64,000 bases of DNA from Polluticoccus soli (GTDB lineage: Bacteria; Bacteroidota; Bacteroidia; Chitinophagales; Chitinophagaceae), in contig NZ_JARJHT010000001.1 of assembly GCF_029269745.1 (NCBI RefSeq), positions 2,294,001 to 2,358,000 of the forward strand, read 5' to 3'. Shown in pieces: positions 25,123 through 34,056 of the stretch (position 1 is its first letter; every line of letters begins with the position of its first letter). A program made the translations under genes and the position numbers. The notes beneath the pieces are model-generated. The model did no database searches, was not told the origin of the DNA, and was given only the letters and a program-made list of their open reading frames with translations.

Positions 25123-25947
25123 ATGAGACACCTACTCCTGGCTTTAGCACTCAGCACCTTGACCTGCACTGCCTTCGCCCAATCGCCAACCGAAGATGCA
25201 CCTGGTAATGCGCCATTTGTAATGGGCGCTGTTCATAAAATAGCTTCGCGCCAGTTGACGGAAACACGAACGATAAATATCTACCTCCCCGACGGGTATA
25301 AAACAAATGACACGGTATATTACCCTGTGATCTACCTGCTCGATGGGTCGGCTAACGAAGACTTTGTGCATATCGCCGGACTGGTGCAGTTCTTCAATAT
25401 GATGCAGCTGATGCCGCCTGCAATTGTGGTGGGTATCGCGAACATCGATCGCAAGCGTGATTTTACTTTTCCTACAACGATTGAAAAAGATAAAACTGCA
25501 TTCCCAACTACAGGTGGTTCTGAAAAATTCATATCATTTATTGAGCAGGAACTACAGCCGTTCATCGAAAAGAATTACCGCACCAATTCGTCAAAGACCA
25601 TTATTGGTCAGTCGTTGGGCGGATTGCTGGCTACAGAGGTATTGTATAAAAAGCCCGCGTTGTTCAATAACTACATTATCGTTAGTCCCAGCCTATGGTG
25701 GGATGCACAATCGCTGCTGAAGCTAAAACCTGAATTTGCCAAAGCAGCACAGAATACCAATATCTACCTGGCCGTAGGCAAAGAGGGTGAAGTAATGGAG
25801 CGCGACGCGAAAGAATTGTCTAAGATCGTCAAGTCAAATAAGAGCTTCAACACAACATTTCACTACATGCCCGATGAAGATCATGCAACCATACTGCACC
25901 ATGCAGTATATGATGCCTTCAAAGAAGTGCTGTCAAAGACCAATTAA
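25123..25947 (+). CDS. Secreted esterase of the alpha/beta-hydrolase (esterase D/Fes) family
   Basis: Signal peptide MRHLLLALALSTLTCTAFAQ, then a putative-esterase fold: YLPDGYKTNDTVYYPVIYLLDG near the N-terminus, the nucleophile Ser164 in IIGQSLGGLLA, and the final His in MPDEDHATILHHAVYDAF. The 274-residue length fits this family, which includes siderophore and acyl-thioester esterases. The substrate is not predictable. It is transcribed from a probable -7 element TAAATTTG at 25099-25106. The stop codon shares the tetranucleotide TTAA with the stop of the convergent TolC-like gene. Confidence 0.88.
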   Translation: MRHLLLALALSTLTCTAFAQSPTEDAPGNAPFVMGAVHKIASRQLTETRTINIYLPDGYKTNDTVYYPVIYLLDGSANEDFVHIAGLVQFFNMMQLMPPAIVVGIANIDRKRDFTFPTTIEKDKTAFPTTGGSEKFISFIEQELQPFIEKNYRTNSSKTIIGQSLGGLLATEVLYKKPALFNNYIIVSPSLWWDAQSLLKLKPEFAKAAQNTNIYLAVGKEGEVMERDAKELSKIVKSNKSFNTTFHYMPDEDHATILHHAVYDAFKEVLSKTN

Positions 25948-27236
25948 TGCACCAGCTGGTTCTCCAGCTCACGAACAACAGTCTCGTTTACTTTCAATGT
26001 ATAAGCGGCCGTGTTAAGGCGGGTTAATGCCTGGACGTAACCATTCTCAGCTTCGCGGGTTTCCAGCGTAGTTGCAATTCCTACCCTGAAGCGGGCACGT
26101 TGGATGTCCATGTTCTCGCGGGCATAGAGGATGCTTTGGCGTTCGAGGCGGTAAGCGTCTACGCTCACTTCGTAGTTACGCCATGCAGTGCGGTACTGAC
26201 GGCCCAACTCAGTGTTTTGCCTTTCGTACAGCAACTGGTCGCGCATTGATTGCAATGATGCTACACGCGCCTGCCTCCTGATATTGCCACCCTGGAAGAT
26301 GGGCACAGAAAGGTCGAGGCCGGCAGATGGGCCACTGCTTTTGTTGAATAGCGAGAAGCCTGCTTCGCTCTTGCTATAGTTGTAGTTATAAGCGCTGCTC
26401 AGGTCGAGCGTGGGCAGGTAGTAGGTCTTAGCAATACGGGAGTTCAGTTTTGATATTTGCGCACTGCGGCGAAATACATCCAGCGTCAGGTTCTCGCCCT
26501 GTAGGCGTGTATGGTCGGTTGGTTGCAGCGTGGTGTCAATTTGCAAGCTGTCATCTACATCGAACGTAGCGTAAGGGTCGGTACCCATCAGTGCGTTCAA
26601 GCTGGCAAATGAGTTGTTGAATGCAGCTTCGCGATACAGTGAGTCGAACTGGCGGGCGTTGTAGTCTACACGAGCCTGCAGGTAGTCTACCTTGGCAGAC
26701 GTACCGGTCTCATACTTCACCTGCGAGAGCACCATACGCGTTGTGGCCAGTGCAAGAGCGGTATCAATAGTAATGGCTTGCTGCTTTTGCCACACCACCT
26801 CCGCATAAGCCTGTATCACTTGCGATACCGTACGCTGCACCTGCTCTTTAAGTTGCATATGCGCCAGGTCTTCCTGCATGTTCAGCTGCCTCTTTGTAAG
26901 GAACATGCGGCCACCGTCAAAAAGTCTCCAGTCAAGGTCTATTGAACCGTTGTAGGCAGTTGATCTCGCGCCTTTGCGTATTTGCTCGGTACCGTTGGCG
27001 AACTGTGTTTCGGAGTTGGTGCTGGCTACGTTGAGTCCGGCGTTGCCGTTGATATTGGGAAGAGCACCGGCATTACCCCAGGTATTATTGACGGTAGCCT
27101 GGTCGGCGGCCACATCAGCTATGCGTATGTCGTAGTTATGTTCCAGCGCGCGGGCTATGGCATCCTCCAACGTGAGTCGTTCCTGCGCCTGTGCACCAAA
27201 ACCTATAAGTAACAATATGAAACTAAGCCTGCGCAT
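25944..27236 (-). CDS. TolC-family outer-membrane efflux protein
   Basis: A 430-residue outer-membrane channel of the TolC family. Signal peptide MRRLSFILLLIGFGAQAQ, then two outer-membrane efflux repeats rich in alpha-helical coiled-coil sequence: residues 20-215 (LTLEDAIARALEHNYDIRIA) and 225-425 (NLTLDVFRRSAQISKLNSRI, RAENMDIQ-type heptads). It lies three bases after the RND permease gene in the same direction, so it is the exit duct of that pump. A periplasmic adaptor gene is missing from the locus. Confidence 0.9.
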   Translation of the reverse strand: MRRLSFILLLIGFGAQAQERLTLEDAIARALEHNYDIRIADVAADQATVNNTWGNAGALPNINGNAGLNVASTNSETQFANGTEQIRKGARSTAYNGSIDLDWRLFDGGRMFLTKRQLNMQEDLAHMQLKEQVQRTVSQVIQAYAEVVWQKQQAITIDTALALATTRMVLSQVKYETGTSAKVDYLQARVDYNARQFDSLYREAAFNNSFASLNALMGTDPYATFDVDDSLQIDTTLQPTDHTRLQGENLTLDVFRRSAQISKLNSRIAKTYYLPTLDLSSAYNYNYSKSEAGFSLFNKSSGPSAGLDLSVPIFQGGNIRRQARVASLQSMRDQLLYERQNTELGRQYRTAWRNYEVSVDAYRLERQSILYARENMDIQRARFRVGIATTLETREAENGYVQALTRLNTAAYTLKVNETVVRELENQLVH

Positions 27237-27239
27237 GTA

Positions 27240-30200
27240 CTATTCAGATATTTTGTCGATAGCGGTAACTGCCTGCACCTTCCTGCGCGAGAGGAAGGTG
27301 TACATTACCGGTAGGATGAATAAAGATAAGATCAGGGAGAATGCCACGCCATACACGATCACCACGCCCAGCGGTATGCGGCTGGTAGATGCCGCACCCA
27401 GCGAAAGTGCCAGCGGCAAAGCACCGAATATCATCGCAAGGCTGGTCATGAGGATAGGGCGCAAACGCATGGTCGCAGCGGTAACCGCAGCTTCCACTTT
27501 CGATTTGCCCTGGTCGCGTATGTGGTTGGCATATTCCACTATCAGGATACCGTTCTTGGTCACAAGGCCAATGAGCATGATCATGCCGATCTGTGAGAAG
27601 ATATTGAGCGTATGCCCAAACAGCCACAGCGACAGCACGGCGCCGGCTATCGCCAGCGGCACGGTCAGCATGATGATGAGCGGATCGATAAAGCTTTCGA
27701 ACTGTGCAGCGAGGATAAGGTATATCAGCACCAGTGCCAGCACGAAGGCAAACAAAGTGTTCGAAGAAGATTCTACATAGTCTTTTGAAGCGCCGCCCAG
27801 CGAGGTGCTGAAGCTCTCATCCACCACGCCACGCTTCTTCAGGCTTTCGTATATCTTGTTCATCTCTGCGATGCCGTCGCCAATAGTTTTGCCGGGTGCA
27901 AGGCCTGCAGATATGGTAGCCGACTTGTAACGGTTGTAGTGGTAGATCTGCGAAGGGCTGGTGGTCTCCGCCATCGATATCAGGTTATCGAGCGAGATGA
28001 ACTCGCCGATGTTGTTCTTTACATAAATGGTTTTCAGGTCAACCGGTGCTTCGCGGTCCTGGCGGGCTACCTGCCCCAGTATCTGGTACTGCTTGCCGTT
28101 CATGGTGAAGTATCCGAGGCGGCCGTTACTCAAAGCCAGCTGCAGTGTCTGTGATACGTCTGCAACCGACACGCCAAGTTGCGATGCTTTGGCGCGGTCG
28201 ATAGAAATGGTCAGCTCTGGTTTGTTGAATTTCAGGTCAGCATCAGTACCCTGGAAGGTCGGGTTCTTAGCCACTTCATCAAGAAACACCGGAAGCGCTT
28301 TGGTCAACTTGTCAAAGTTGATGTTCTGCAGCACGAATACCACGGGGTAAGCGCTACCACCACGCTGCACAGAGATGGTCTGCTCCTGTATGGCGAAGGC
28401 CTTACCAAAAGTGAACTTGCCAAAATTGCGGTTCACCGCCTGTACGATCTCTTCCTGTGAGCGGGTACGTTCGTTAGGTTCTTTCAGGCGCACGTTGATG
28501 AAGCCGGTGTTCACAGCGCCCGAGCCCGAGAAGCTGGGAGCCGTAACTGAAAGAACTACTTCTTTCTCTGGCACAGAGTCGAGCACTACGCCAACGAGGT
28601 CGTCCATGTACTTATCCATCGCGTCGTACGAGGTGCCTTCTGGTGCTGATATCTGCGCACGGAAACGGCTGCGGTCTTCGAGAGGTGCCAGTTCCGATTG
28701 CAGTTGGCTGCCGATCATAAAGATCACAGCAAAGCAGGCTGCGATACCTGCAATGGCTATCCACTTCCGTTTCATGACCCATTCCACGCCGCGGCGGTAG
28801 TTGTGCTCCATGCCGGCGAAGAATGGTTCGGTCTTTACATAGAAACGGGAATGCTTGTGCACCTTGCGGGTCATGAGTACGTTCAGTACCGGTGTCAGTG
28901 TTAGCGATACGAAAGCTGAGATCAATACAGCGCCTGCTACTACCACGCCAAACTCCTGGAAGAGTCGCCCGGTAAAACCTTGCAGGAAGAGAATGGGTAA
29001 GAATACAACAGCCAGCGTGATGGAAGTAGAGATAACAGCGAAGTATATCTCCTCGCTACCTTCTTTGGCAGCGCGGTGTTTGTCCATACCCTTCTCAATA
29101 CGTTTGTAGATGTTCTCGGTTACCACGATACCATCGTCCACCACAAGACCCGTAGCGAGCACGATGGCCAGCAGGGTGAGGATGTTGATGGTGAAACCCA
29201 TCAGGTACATGATGAAGAAAGCGCCGATAAGGCTCACCGGTATATCTATCAAAGGACGAAGGGCGATCAGCCAGTCGCGGAAGAAAAGGTAGATAATGAT
29301 GATCACTAACACGAAGGAGATCAGGAGCGTTTCTTCCACTTCCGAGATCGACTTCTTGATATAGGTAGTGGTGTCCAATGCAATGTCCACCTTGAGATCG
29401 GCTGGTATGTCTTTCTTTAAAGCGCCATATCGTTTATAGAATTCGTCGGCTATGGCCACGTAATTGGAACCGGGTTGTGGCGTCAGCGCCAGTGCGATCA
29501 TCGGGATAGCGCTTTCCTTCAATACTGACTCCTCGTTCTCCGGGCCGAGTACCGCTTCGCCAATGCTGCGCAGCTGTACGTCGACGCCGTTCACGTTCTT
29601 TACAATAAGGTTATTGAAGTCTTCTTCGGTATTGAGTCGGCCAAAGGTGCGAACAGACAGCTCGGTATTGGCGCCAGACAGCTTGCCCGAAGGCAACTCC
29701 ACGTTCTGCTTGCTCAGTGCAGCCTGTATATCCTGGAAAGTGATGCTGTAGCCGGCCATCTTCAGCGGGTCTAGCCAAATGCGCATGGCATAACGCTTTT
29801 GGCCCCATATCTGGATGCTGCTGACGCCAGGGATGGTTTGAAACCTTTCCACCAGCACGTTCTCGGCATACTCAGTCAGCTGCAGTTGGTTGCGGGTGTC
29901 GCTTTGAACGGTCATGGAGATGATAGGCGAGGCGTTGGCATCGGCCTTCGATACTACAGGCGGTGCGTCGATATCTTGCGGCAGACTGCGTATGGCTTGC
30001 GATACTTTATCGCGTACGTCGTTAGCAGCCGCTTCGAGGTCTATGCCAAGGTCAAACTCCACCGTGATGTTGCTGGCACCCTGTGCGCTTGTGGACGACA
30101 TGGTCTTGATACCGGCGATACCGTTGATGGATTTCTCCAGTGGTTCGGTGATCTGCGTCTCGACGATGTCGGGGTTGGCGCCCGCATACGAGGTACGTAC

Positions 30201-30338
30201 GTTGATGATGGGCGGATCGATGGAGGGGTAGTCCCTCACCCCGAGGAACATAAATCCGATAACACCGAAGACGATGATAATGATATTGAGCACGATAGCC
30301 AGGACAGGGCGGCGCAGCGATAATGAAGGAAGACTCAT
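27240..30338 (-). CDS. RND-family multidrug efflux permease (HAE-1 type)
   Basis: A 1032-residue inner-membrane proton/drug antiporter of the AcrB/MexB type. N-terminal TM1 (LAIVLNIIIIVFGVIGFMFL), a large periplasmic porter domain (DYPSIDPPIINVRTSYAGA), the proton-relay Asp pair in TM4 (ATGLVVDDGIVVTENIYKR), a second porter loop, and the C-terminal helix bundle with GLVTKNGILIVEYANHIRDQ. Full length. It forms an operon with the downstream TolC-like gene. The usual first gene of such operons, a membrane-fusion adaptor, is absent; the 313 bases upstream contain no adaptor-sized frame. Substrate unknown. Confidence 0.95.
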   Translation of the reverse strand: MSLPSLSLRRPVLAIVLNIIIIVFGVIGFMFLGVRDYPSIDPPIINVRTSYAGANPDIVETQITEPLEKSINGIAGIKTMSSTSAQGASNITVEFDLGIDLEAAANDVRDKVSQAIRSLPQDIDAPPVVSKADANASPIISMTVQSDTRNQLQLTEYAENVLVERFQTIPGVSSIQIWGQKRYAMRIWLDPLKMAGYSITFQDIQAALSKQNVELPSGKLSGANTELSVRTFGRLNTEEDFNNLIVKNVNGVDVQLRSIGEAVLGPENEESVLKESAIPMIALALTPQPGSNYVAIADEFYKRYGALKKDIPADLKVDIALDTTTYIKKSISEVEETLLISFVLVIIIIYLFFRDWLIALRPLIDIPVSLIGAFFIMYLMGFTINILTLLAIVLATGLVVDDGIVVTENIYKRIEKGMDKHRAAKEGSEEIYFAVISTSITLAVVFLPILFLQGFTGRLFQEFGVVVAGAVLISAFVSLTLTPVLNVLMTRKVHKHSRFYVKTEPFFAGMEHNYRRGVEWVMKRKWIAIAGIAACFAVIFMIGSQLQSELAPLEDRSRFRAQISAPEGTSYDAMDKYMDDLVGVVLDSVPEKEVVLSVTAPSFSGSGAVNTGFINVRLKEPNERTRSQEEIVQAVNRNFGKFTFGKAFAIQEQTISVQRGGSAYPVVFVLQNINFDKLTKALPVFLDEVAKNPTFQGTDADLKFNKPELTISIDRAKASQLGVSVADVSQTLQLALSNGRLGYFTMNGKQYQILGQVARQDREAPVDLKTIYVKNNIGEFISLDNLISMAETTSPSQIYHYNRYKSATISAGLAPGKTIGDGIAEMNKIYESLKKRGVVDESFSTSLGGASKDYVESSSNTLFAFVLALVLIYLILAAQFESFIDPLIIMLTVPLAIAGAVLSLWLFGHTLNIFSQIGMIMLIGLVTKNGILIVEYANHIRDQGKSKVEAAVTAATMRLRPILMTSLAMIFGALPLALSLGAASTSRIPLGVVIVYGVAFSLILSLFILPVMYTFLSRRKVQAVTAIDKISE

Positions 30339-30651
30339 GAATTACTGTTCTGGAAAACCAGCACAAGATACGGACTTACGAACTTAGCACGAGTCCCCCC
30401 AAACGCTTGAGATTCTGAGCATAATGTTAAAACCGGCTGTGGTATTAAAATAATTGTTTTATTGATGAGCATGGAAAATGCCTGAAAAGGTTGATAAACA
30501 AAGGATAATAGCAAAAATCATCAACTGCAAAGAACACATGAGTTCTATAGCCGTATTTTAATTAACTATGAAACGGCGCCTAAATATTTGGGCTTTCGCC
30601 GGGGCCGTTTAACTTTGGCGCATCATTCTAACCAAACAAACATTCTAGAAT
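30339..30651. other. Divergent intergenic region between the RND pump and superoxide dismutase
   Basis: The region holds the strong sod promoter at its right end (30587-30617). I see no convincing coding sequence here. A 26-codon minus-strand frame at 30459-30539 looks like a signal peptide but ends at once. No regulator gene or clear operator dyad is visible, although the region is long enough to hold control sites for the pump. Confidence 0.6.
30587..30617 (+). promoter_or_regulatory. Promoter of superoxide dismutase
   Basis: TTTG at 30587-30590 and TAACTTTG at 30610-30617 are separated by 19 bases, an ideal Bacteroidota promoter. The leader to the ATG is about 30 bases. Confidence 0.8.
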
Positions 30652-31257
30652 ATGGCACATTCACTTCCCCAACTTCCATATGCTTTCAACGCGCTCGAAC
30701 CACACATCGATGCAAAGACTATGGAGATACACCATGGCAAACACCACCAGGCTTATGTTGACAACCTGAACAAAGCACTGGCTGGCTCTGACGGCGAGAA
30801 CAAATCGCTGGAAGAACTGATGGCAAATATCTCTGCTTTCCCTGCTGCGGTGCGCAACAATGGCGGTGGTCATTATAACCACTCACTGTTCTGGACTATC
30901 CTTGGACCTAACGGTGGTTCACCTTCAGGCGATCTCGCGACTGCTATCAATGACGCATTCGGCTCGCTGGACGGTCTGAAAGAAAAAATGAACGCTGCAG
31001 GTACTACACGTTTCGGTAGTGGCTGGGCATGGCTGATCGTTAAAGACGGTAAGCTAGAAGTAACTTCTACTCCTAACCAGGACAATCCCCTGATGGATGT
31101 TGCTGAAGTAAAAGGTACACCCATCCTCGGCATTGACGTTTGGGAGCACGCTTACTACCTCAACTACCAGAACCGTCGTCCTGATTACCTCAACGCGATC
31201 TGGAACGTGATCAACTGGGAAGAAGTTGGCAAACGCTATAGCGCTGCTAAGAAATAA
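30652..31257 (+). CDS. sodA: Superoxide dismutase, Mn-type (Fe/Mn family)
   Basis: A 201-residue cytoplasmic Fe/Mn superoxide dismutase that converts superoxide to H2O2 and O2. Metal ligands are His27, His77 ([11 protein letters not shown]), Asp162 and His166 ([11 protein letters not shown]). The Gly-rich [10 protein letters not shown] block and Gln143 in STPNQDNPL favour a manganese or cambialistic enzyme over a strict Fe enzyme, which would have Ala at that Gln. No signal peptide. Single-gene transcript with a clear promoter and terminator. Confidence 0.96.
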   Translation: MAHSLPQLPYAFNALEPHIDAKTMEIHHGKHHQAYVDNLNKALAGSDGENKSLEELMANISAFPAAVRNNGGGHYNHSLFWTILGPNGGSPSGDLATAINDAFGSLDGLKEKMNAAGTTRFGSGWAWLIVKDGKLEVTSTPNQDNPLMDVAEVKGTPILGIDVWEHAYYLNYQNRRPDYLNAIWNVINWEEVGKRYSAAKK

Positions 31258-31278
31258 GCTTTAACTACTAGTTTATAT

Positions 31279-31312
31279 AGAAGGGTTGTGTGCAAGCGCA
31301 ACCCTTCTGTTT
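31279..31312 (+). terminator. Terminator after sodA
   Basis: A 10-bp stem AGAAGGGTTG (31279-31288) with CAACCCTTCT (31299-31308) is followed by GTTTTAC. The T-run is modest. Confidence 0.8.
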
Positions 31313-31357
31313 TACAATAATATTCGCGACCTTCCGTTCTAAGCTCAAACTACTGTT

Positions 31358-32053
31358 ATGAAGAAAGCGATTCTATCTGCCCTATTGCTCAGCCTGGGCG
31401 TTACTGTGTTTGCGCAAGAGGCAAAGGAAGAAACACCTGCCACCAGGAAGTTGCCGGAATTCAGGAAGCATGAATTAGGCATCATGCAGCAATCTGGCGG
31501 GAATGATCTGGGCGTTAATCTTGTAGGTGCCCAATATAAAACATGGCGCGATGAACATCATGGCCTGCGATTCATTGCGGCCTACGGCAATCATAATTCG
31601 TTCGCGAGCTCAATCGTTTCGCTAGGGTCGGACAGCCTTACAGAAGTTCATTCGGTAACGAAGGTGAATATGCCGGTAATAGGAATGGGCTTCGAGATGC
31701 AGCGCCACTTCTGGAGGAGTGTATATTTCTCTGCGGCAGTGGATGTATGGGGCGGGTATGGCAGTGGCAACGTTGATACTTTCTCCTCCACACGACATCG
31801 CACTGCTGCCGGTCCGCCAACCAATACTTATGGAGCATCGTTTATTCCTCAGGATGTAAGCATGTCGATGGTTGGGATAGCCCCATCTGTGGGTGCCAAG
31901 ATACTTACCAATCGTGTAGCATTTAACCTCGAGCTGATGCCGGTGCAAATGGTATTCAAGAGCCTGAACTACGAAAAAGCTCCGTCATCGAGTCTGTTCA
32001 ATTTCGATGCGGGCATGTACCTGTCGCGGCTTTCTGTGAGCTACCGGTTCTAA
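31358..32053 (+). CDS. Predicted outer-membrane beta-barrel protein, 231 aa
   Basis: Signal peptide (MKKAILSALLLSLGVTVFAQ), a short charged linker, then alternating hydrophobic/polar strands with frequent Gly and aromatics (ELGIMQQSGGNDLGVNLVGA; GFEMQRHFWRSVYFSAAVDV; VAFNLELMPVQMV). The C-terminus YLSRLSVSYRF ends in the aromatic residue recognised by BAM. It is therefore probably a small outer-membrane barrel of unknown role. The stop is two bases from the stop of the convergent cytochrome gene. Confidence 0.72.
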   Translation: MKKAILSALLLSLGVTVFAQEAKEETPATRKLPEFRKHELGIMQQSGGNDLGVNLVGAQYKTWRDEHHGLRFIAAYGNHNSFASSIVSLGSDSLTEVHSVTKVNMPVIGMGFEMQRHFWRSVYFSAAVDVWGGYGSGNVDTFSSTRHRTAAGPPTNTYGASFIPQDVSMSMVGIAPSVGAKILTNRVAFNLELMPVQMVFKSLNYEKAPSSSLFNFDAGMYLSRLSVSYRF

Positions 32054-32055
32054 CT

Positions 32056-33999
32056 CTATTGTAAGTCCATCAACATAGCACGCGCCTGTTGGTTTTGCGG
32101 ATGCTTCTTCAGCAGGTGCAGCAATGCTTTCTTTGCCTTGCCATCTTCGGAATTGGCATGATACACCACGGCAAGGTTGATGAGTGTCTGCTCATGGTCG
32201 GGATTGAGCATCACCGCGCGTAGCAAATGACTGTAGGCCATGGTCATATTGCCTTGCTGTAGATATAGATAGCCAAGGTTTGTATTGGCCGACTGGTAGT
32301 CCGGGTTCTCTGAATAAATAAAGCTGAATACCTTTTGAGCTTCAGCCGGTTTGCCCAGCGCCAACAGGCAGGTGCCATACTTGTTCTGAAAATCGAGTGA
32401 ATAAGGCCAGATATCAGTTGCGCGCTTATACCAGGGTAGGGCCTTGTCCGCCTGTTGCAGGTTATAATAGCTCTCGCCAATGCGGTATGCTGCCCATGCA
32501 TCATTGATGTCCTCAGGTTTGAGGGGCGCACCGTACTCAACCACCTTATTATAGTTGTTCAGCAGGAAATAGGCGCGGATGAAATCGCGGTTCTGCTTCT
32601 TGGTGGCTTCGTCTTCCTGCTGCGTGTTCAGGTAGCGCAATGCTGAGTCGATGAGACCTGTATTGCCGTTATAGCGTTCGTAGAACTCCATGAAAGCACG
32701 TGCAGTTGTGATGGCGTCTACGTTATCATTATTAAAGCACTTCAAGCCAAGGAAGGCTGTGATCTTCTTCTCCAGAGTGTCCTGCAGCGGGCGCTTGCGT
32801 ATGTAGTGGTCTGTAACCGCAACGTGCGGTATATCGATACTGCCATTTCTTGGCATGTGGCAGGTAACGCAGTCGTCATTCTTCGCAGCTCGCACCGCCA
32901 TATTTTCTGTGCAGTGCGGTTGTTTCGGTCCGGCGTGGCAGCTATTGCAGGCGTTGAGGTATTGTGTGCGCGGAGTCACTTTCACACTTACGTGCGGATT
33001 GTGACAGGTGATGCAGCTCATCTTGCCTGAGTTTACATAACAGGCGCTCTTCTTCATTCGTTCCACATGTGATGCCATGATCATTTTGTCCTGGGCTCCT
33101 TCATACTGTGGCATGAATACATTCATCACTTCAGACAAATGCATACCCGGACGGAAGTCAAAGAAGTTTTTGCCATCGTTCAACACGGCAATGCCTTGGA
33201 GGTGACAACGCTGGCAGATGTTGTTCTGCATTTCAGTTGACAGCCTGCGCGGATTAACGATAGTATAGTCAGGTCCTTTGGATGTGTCTACGATATTACC
33301 TGCACGCTTTTCTTTCACGTGCAGTTCACCGGGCCCGTGGCAACGTTCGCAATCGATGCCGCGTTTCAGTGAAACGTATTTATTCTGGCTATTAGGGATG
33401 AACTCGGGCAGACCATTGTGACAGGTCATGCATTCGCTTTCTATCAACCTGCTGAAACGTGTGTTAGTGCCGTTCTCAAAACCCGGGGCAAGGTCCCATT
33501 TGCGTTTCTGGGTATAAAAGGTAATGGGTGCCTGGTACAAATAGCCATTGGAGCTGAAGATGTGCGAGTTCGTATGTTGCCCTGAGCCGATGATGTAATC
33601 GATCTTTTGCACACGCTTATGTACCGTGTCATTGCCTTCGGTGCGGAACTCCAGGAAATACAAAGAATCATTTTGCCAGAAAGGTTTGTAATAGAAGTCC
33701 AGGTCTTTATCGTACACAATAGCATGTGCAGAAAAATCTGCGGCGGACTTTTCATGGGTTGCATCGCCGAACGATTGCCCCATCCCTGTTTGGATGAAGG
33801 TCTGGTAAATGTTCTCGTGGCAAGTACGGCATTCCTGCATGCCCACATACCCGATCGTTGTGTCGTATACGCTATTCCAGGGAGATGAATGTTCTCCATC
33901 GGCCTGTTTGCCTTCCGGTGTATTGCAGAAAAATGAAGGCAGAACTATTGCAAGGATAGCGCCAACGAGTAAAACAGTTCTGATGATTTGTGTCCGCAT
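32056..33999 (-). CDS. Seven-haem c-type cytochrome with C-terminal TPR repeats
   Basis: A 647-residue exported protein. A signal-anchor region (MRTQIIRTVLLVGAILAIVL) is followed by seven CxxCH haem-binding motifs: CRTCH, CMTCH, CERCH, CQRCH, CITCH, CNSCH and CVTCH. The cytochrome part resembles the cytochrome c554/NrfA-like multihaem group by its paired motifs. From about residue 490, three or more TPR repeats follow (ESYYNLQQADKALPWYKRA; NLGYLYLQQGNMTMAYSHLL), probably for protein contact. An in-frame ATG 18 codons earlier exists, but the start at 33999 gives a cleaner signal peptide. A Cys follows the hydrophobic segment (SFFC), but it is not a canonical lipobox. The FAD oxidoreductase gene lies 57 bases upstream in the same direction. 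The electron donor and acceptor are unknown. Confidence 0.88.
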   Translation of the reverse strand: MRTQIIRTVLLVGAILAIVLPSFFCNTPEGKQADGEHSSPWNSVYDTTIGYVGMQECRTCHENIYQTFIQTGMGQSFGDATHEKSAADFSAHAIVYDKDLDFYYKPFWQNDSLYFLEFRTEGNDTVHKRVQKIDYIIGSGQHTNSHIFSSNGYLYQAPITFYTQKRKWDLAPGFENGTNTRFSRLIESECMTCHNGLPEFIPNSQNKYVSLKRGIDCERCHGPGELHVKEKRAGNIVDTSKGPDYTIVNPRRLSTEMQNNICQRCHLQGIAVLNDGKNFFDFRPGMHLSEVMNVFMPQYEGAQDKMIMASHVERMKKSACYVNSGKMSCITCHNPHVSVKVTPRTQYLNACNSCHAGPKQPHCTENMAVRAAKNDDCVTCHMPRNGSIDIPHVAVTDHYIRKRPLQDTLEKKITAFLGLKCFNNDNVDAITTARAFMEFYERYNGNTGLIDSALRYLNTQQEDEATKKQNRDFIRAYFLLNNYNKVVEYGAPLKPEDINDAWAAYRIGESYYNLQQADKALPWYKRATDIWPYSLDFQNKYGTCLLALGKPAEAQKVFSFIYSENPDYQSANTNLGYLYLQQGNMTMAYSHLLRAVMLNPDHEQTLINLAVVYHANSEDGKAKKALLHLLKKHPQNQQARAMLMDLQ

Positions 34000-34056
34000 A
34001 AGCAGGGCAGAAGCCTTCACAAAATAAGAGAAAAGCAGGCACTTATCCTGCATTCA

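Noticed and set aside
30459-30539. Minus-strand 26-codon frame resembling a signal peptide upstream of the RND gene
   Set aside because: It could be read as the remnant of a lost adaptor gene, but it stops at once and nothing adaptor-like follows in any frame. Chance is more likely.
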